From positions 1 through 6,101 of the forward strand of contig CAZKVD010000098.1 of the NCBI GenBank assembly GCA_964556145.1: 6,101 nt of DNA. The letters are read 5' to 3'. This document shows positions 5,466 through 6,101 of this stretch, in pieces. This stretch comes from F1-20-MAGs119 sp964556145. Lineage in GTDB: Bacteria; Actinomycetota; Acidimicrobiia; Acidimicrobiales; Ilumatobacteraceae. The stretch's first letter is position 1. Each line of letters starts with the position of its first letter. The notes below the pieces were generated by a model. The model made no database searches. It was not told the origin of the DNA and saw only the letters and a list, made by a program, of their open reading frames with translations. The position numbers were made by a program, and so were the translations under genes.

Positions 5466-5522
5466 AGAGGGACGTCACCCAGAATGAAATACTTCTCGGG
5501 TGACGTCCTTCTCTGTTTTGTT
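5466..5522 (+). terminator. Strong hairpin with T-rich tail, probable terminator
   Basis: GGACGTCACCC (5470-5480) pairs perfectly with GGGTGACGTCC (5498-5508). The stem extends outward through AGAG (5466-5469) with CTCT (5511-5514) across a TT bulge, and inward through AGAA (5481-5484) with TTCT (5492-5495) across a bulged C. TGTTTTGTT follows at 5514-5522. This fits an intrinsic terminator for the secreted-protein gene. The right arm and T-tract also encode the likely first residues of the YhhN protein, so the element may be dual-purpose. Confidence 0.72.
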
Positions 5523-6101
5523 CCTTGTGATTGCCGCCGTGATGGCGGTGTTTGATTGGGTAGCCGTCGGGCGAAACGCAGCGGTTCTCGAATACGTCAG
5601 CAAACCTGCGGCAACGGCTGCGTTGCTTTTGACGGCCGCGACGCTCGACGTCGCCCATGATGCGCCGTGGGGCTGGCGTCTTGCGGCGCTCACGTTCTGC
5701 ATTGCCGGCGACGTCTTTTTGATGCTGCCGCGGGATGCATTCATTCCGGGTCTCGCATCGTTCGCCGTCGCGCAGATTCTCTTCACTGTCAGCTTCGCGA
5801 CGAGCGACGTGAATGGTGGGCGCCTGGTGATCGGTTTGATCATTGCGATCCCCGCATCGGGGTTGCTCGCGCGCCGGTTTGTCAGCGCGATCAAGAAGTC
5901 GGGTCATGGCGAACTCGTCGTGCCCGTCGTCGTCTACATGGTCGTGATCTCGGCAATGGCAGTCGGTTCGATTTCGGCAGGTTCGGCGATCGCCGTTGTG
6001 GGTGCCGTGTTGTTCATGGCATCCGATTCTTTGATTGCCGAATCGCGCTTCGTGCGCGAGCAGCGCTGGCACGGCGTGGGAATCATGGTGACGTATCACC
6101 T
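5500..6101 (+). CDS. YhhN/TMEM86-family membrane protein, 3' truncated
   Basis: An open frame of 200 codons runs off the right edge. It has no ATG near its start, so it begins with GTG: 5500 gives MTSFSVLFLVIAAVMAVFDW, a complete first helix, while TTG 5518 or GTG 5527 would cut it short. An in-frame TGA at 5485 limits the upstream choice. YhhN family marks are seen in order: D-W-V-A-V then Y-V-S-K-P (19-36), G-D-V-F-L-M-L-P (70-77), F-I-P-G-L-A-S-F-A-V-A-Q (81-92), Y-M-V-V-I-S-A-M-A (146-154), L-F-M-A-S-D-S-L-I-A (171-180) and V-T-Y-H (197-200) at the edge. About seven to eight helices are evident. The family includes eukaryotic TMEM86 lysoplasmalogenases, which hydrolyse the vinyl-ether bond of lysoplasmalogens; the bacterial substrate is not settled. 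Roughly 10-30 residues are probably missing. No Shine-Dalgarno precedes 5500. The long minus-strand frame across it is an Arg/His-rich shadow. Confidence 0.85.
   Translation, partial: MTSFSVLFLVIAAVMAVFDWVAVGRNAAVLEYVSKPAATAALLLTAATLDVAHDAPWGWRLAALTFCIAGDVFLMLPRDAFIPGLASFAVAQILFTVSFATSDVNGGRLVIGLIIAIPASGLLARRFVSAIKKSGHGELVVPVVVYMVVISAMAVGSISAGSAIAVVGAVLFMASDSLIAESRFVREQRWHGVGIMVTYH

Noticed and set aside
5380..6099. Minus-strand 239-codon open frame at the right end
   Set aside because: Extremely Arg/His/Asp-rich, the typical shadow of a GC-rich membrane-protein gene. The plus strand carries clear YhhN motifs and it reads through the hairpin.

Overview
The window is GC-rich and densely coded. 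The furA-katG pair, the lipoproteins and the GTG starts all point to an actinobacterium. FurA and KatG resemble the mycobacterial proteins, but the small secreted genes do not look mycobacterial, so a less-studied high-GC lineage such as the Acidimicrobiia is plausible. That placement is an inference; no taxonomic marker gene is present.

Layout, left to right: (1) the C-terminal end of an unrecognised + strand gene (1-155). (2) A compact + strand unit: a perfect CsoR/CstR-type operator (170-185) inside a promoter, a 73-residue DUF2892/YgaP-like membrane protein (222-443), and a rhodanese-domain lipoprotein (451-885). This looks like a sulfane-sulfur or persulfide handling module. (3) Convergent to it, only 3 bp away, the - strand operon furA (3514-3083) then katG (3048-889): a peroxide/metal-responsive Fur-family repressor and a full-length catalase-peroxidase. 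The furA promoter carries three CAAAGT-type half-sites, and furA looks leaderless, starting with GTG. (4) Diverging from furA on the + strand: a four-helix membrane protein (3639-4088), a lipoprotein with two cysteines that faintly resembles PknH-type sensor domains (4155-4880), and a small secreted beta-rich protein (5021-5446). (5) A strong hairpin (5466-5522), followed by and overlapping the start of a YhhN/TMEM86-family membrane protein that runs off the right edge (5500-6101).

The theme of the left two thirds is defence against reactive oxygen and reactive sulfur: a persulfide-type operon under a probable CsoR-family repressor meets a FurA-controlled catalase-peroxidase tail to tail. The right third is cell-envelope proteins of unknown role. 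Nothing here is a mobile element, CRISPR array, tRNA or rRNA. The less ordinary points are the split YgaP-like system with an exported rhodanese, the architecture of the furA operator, and the overlap of a terminator-like hairpin with the YhhN start codon.
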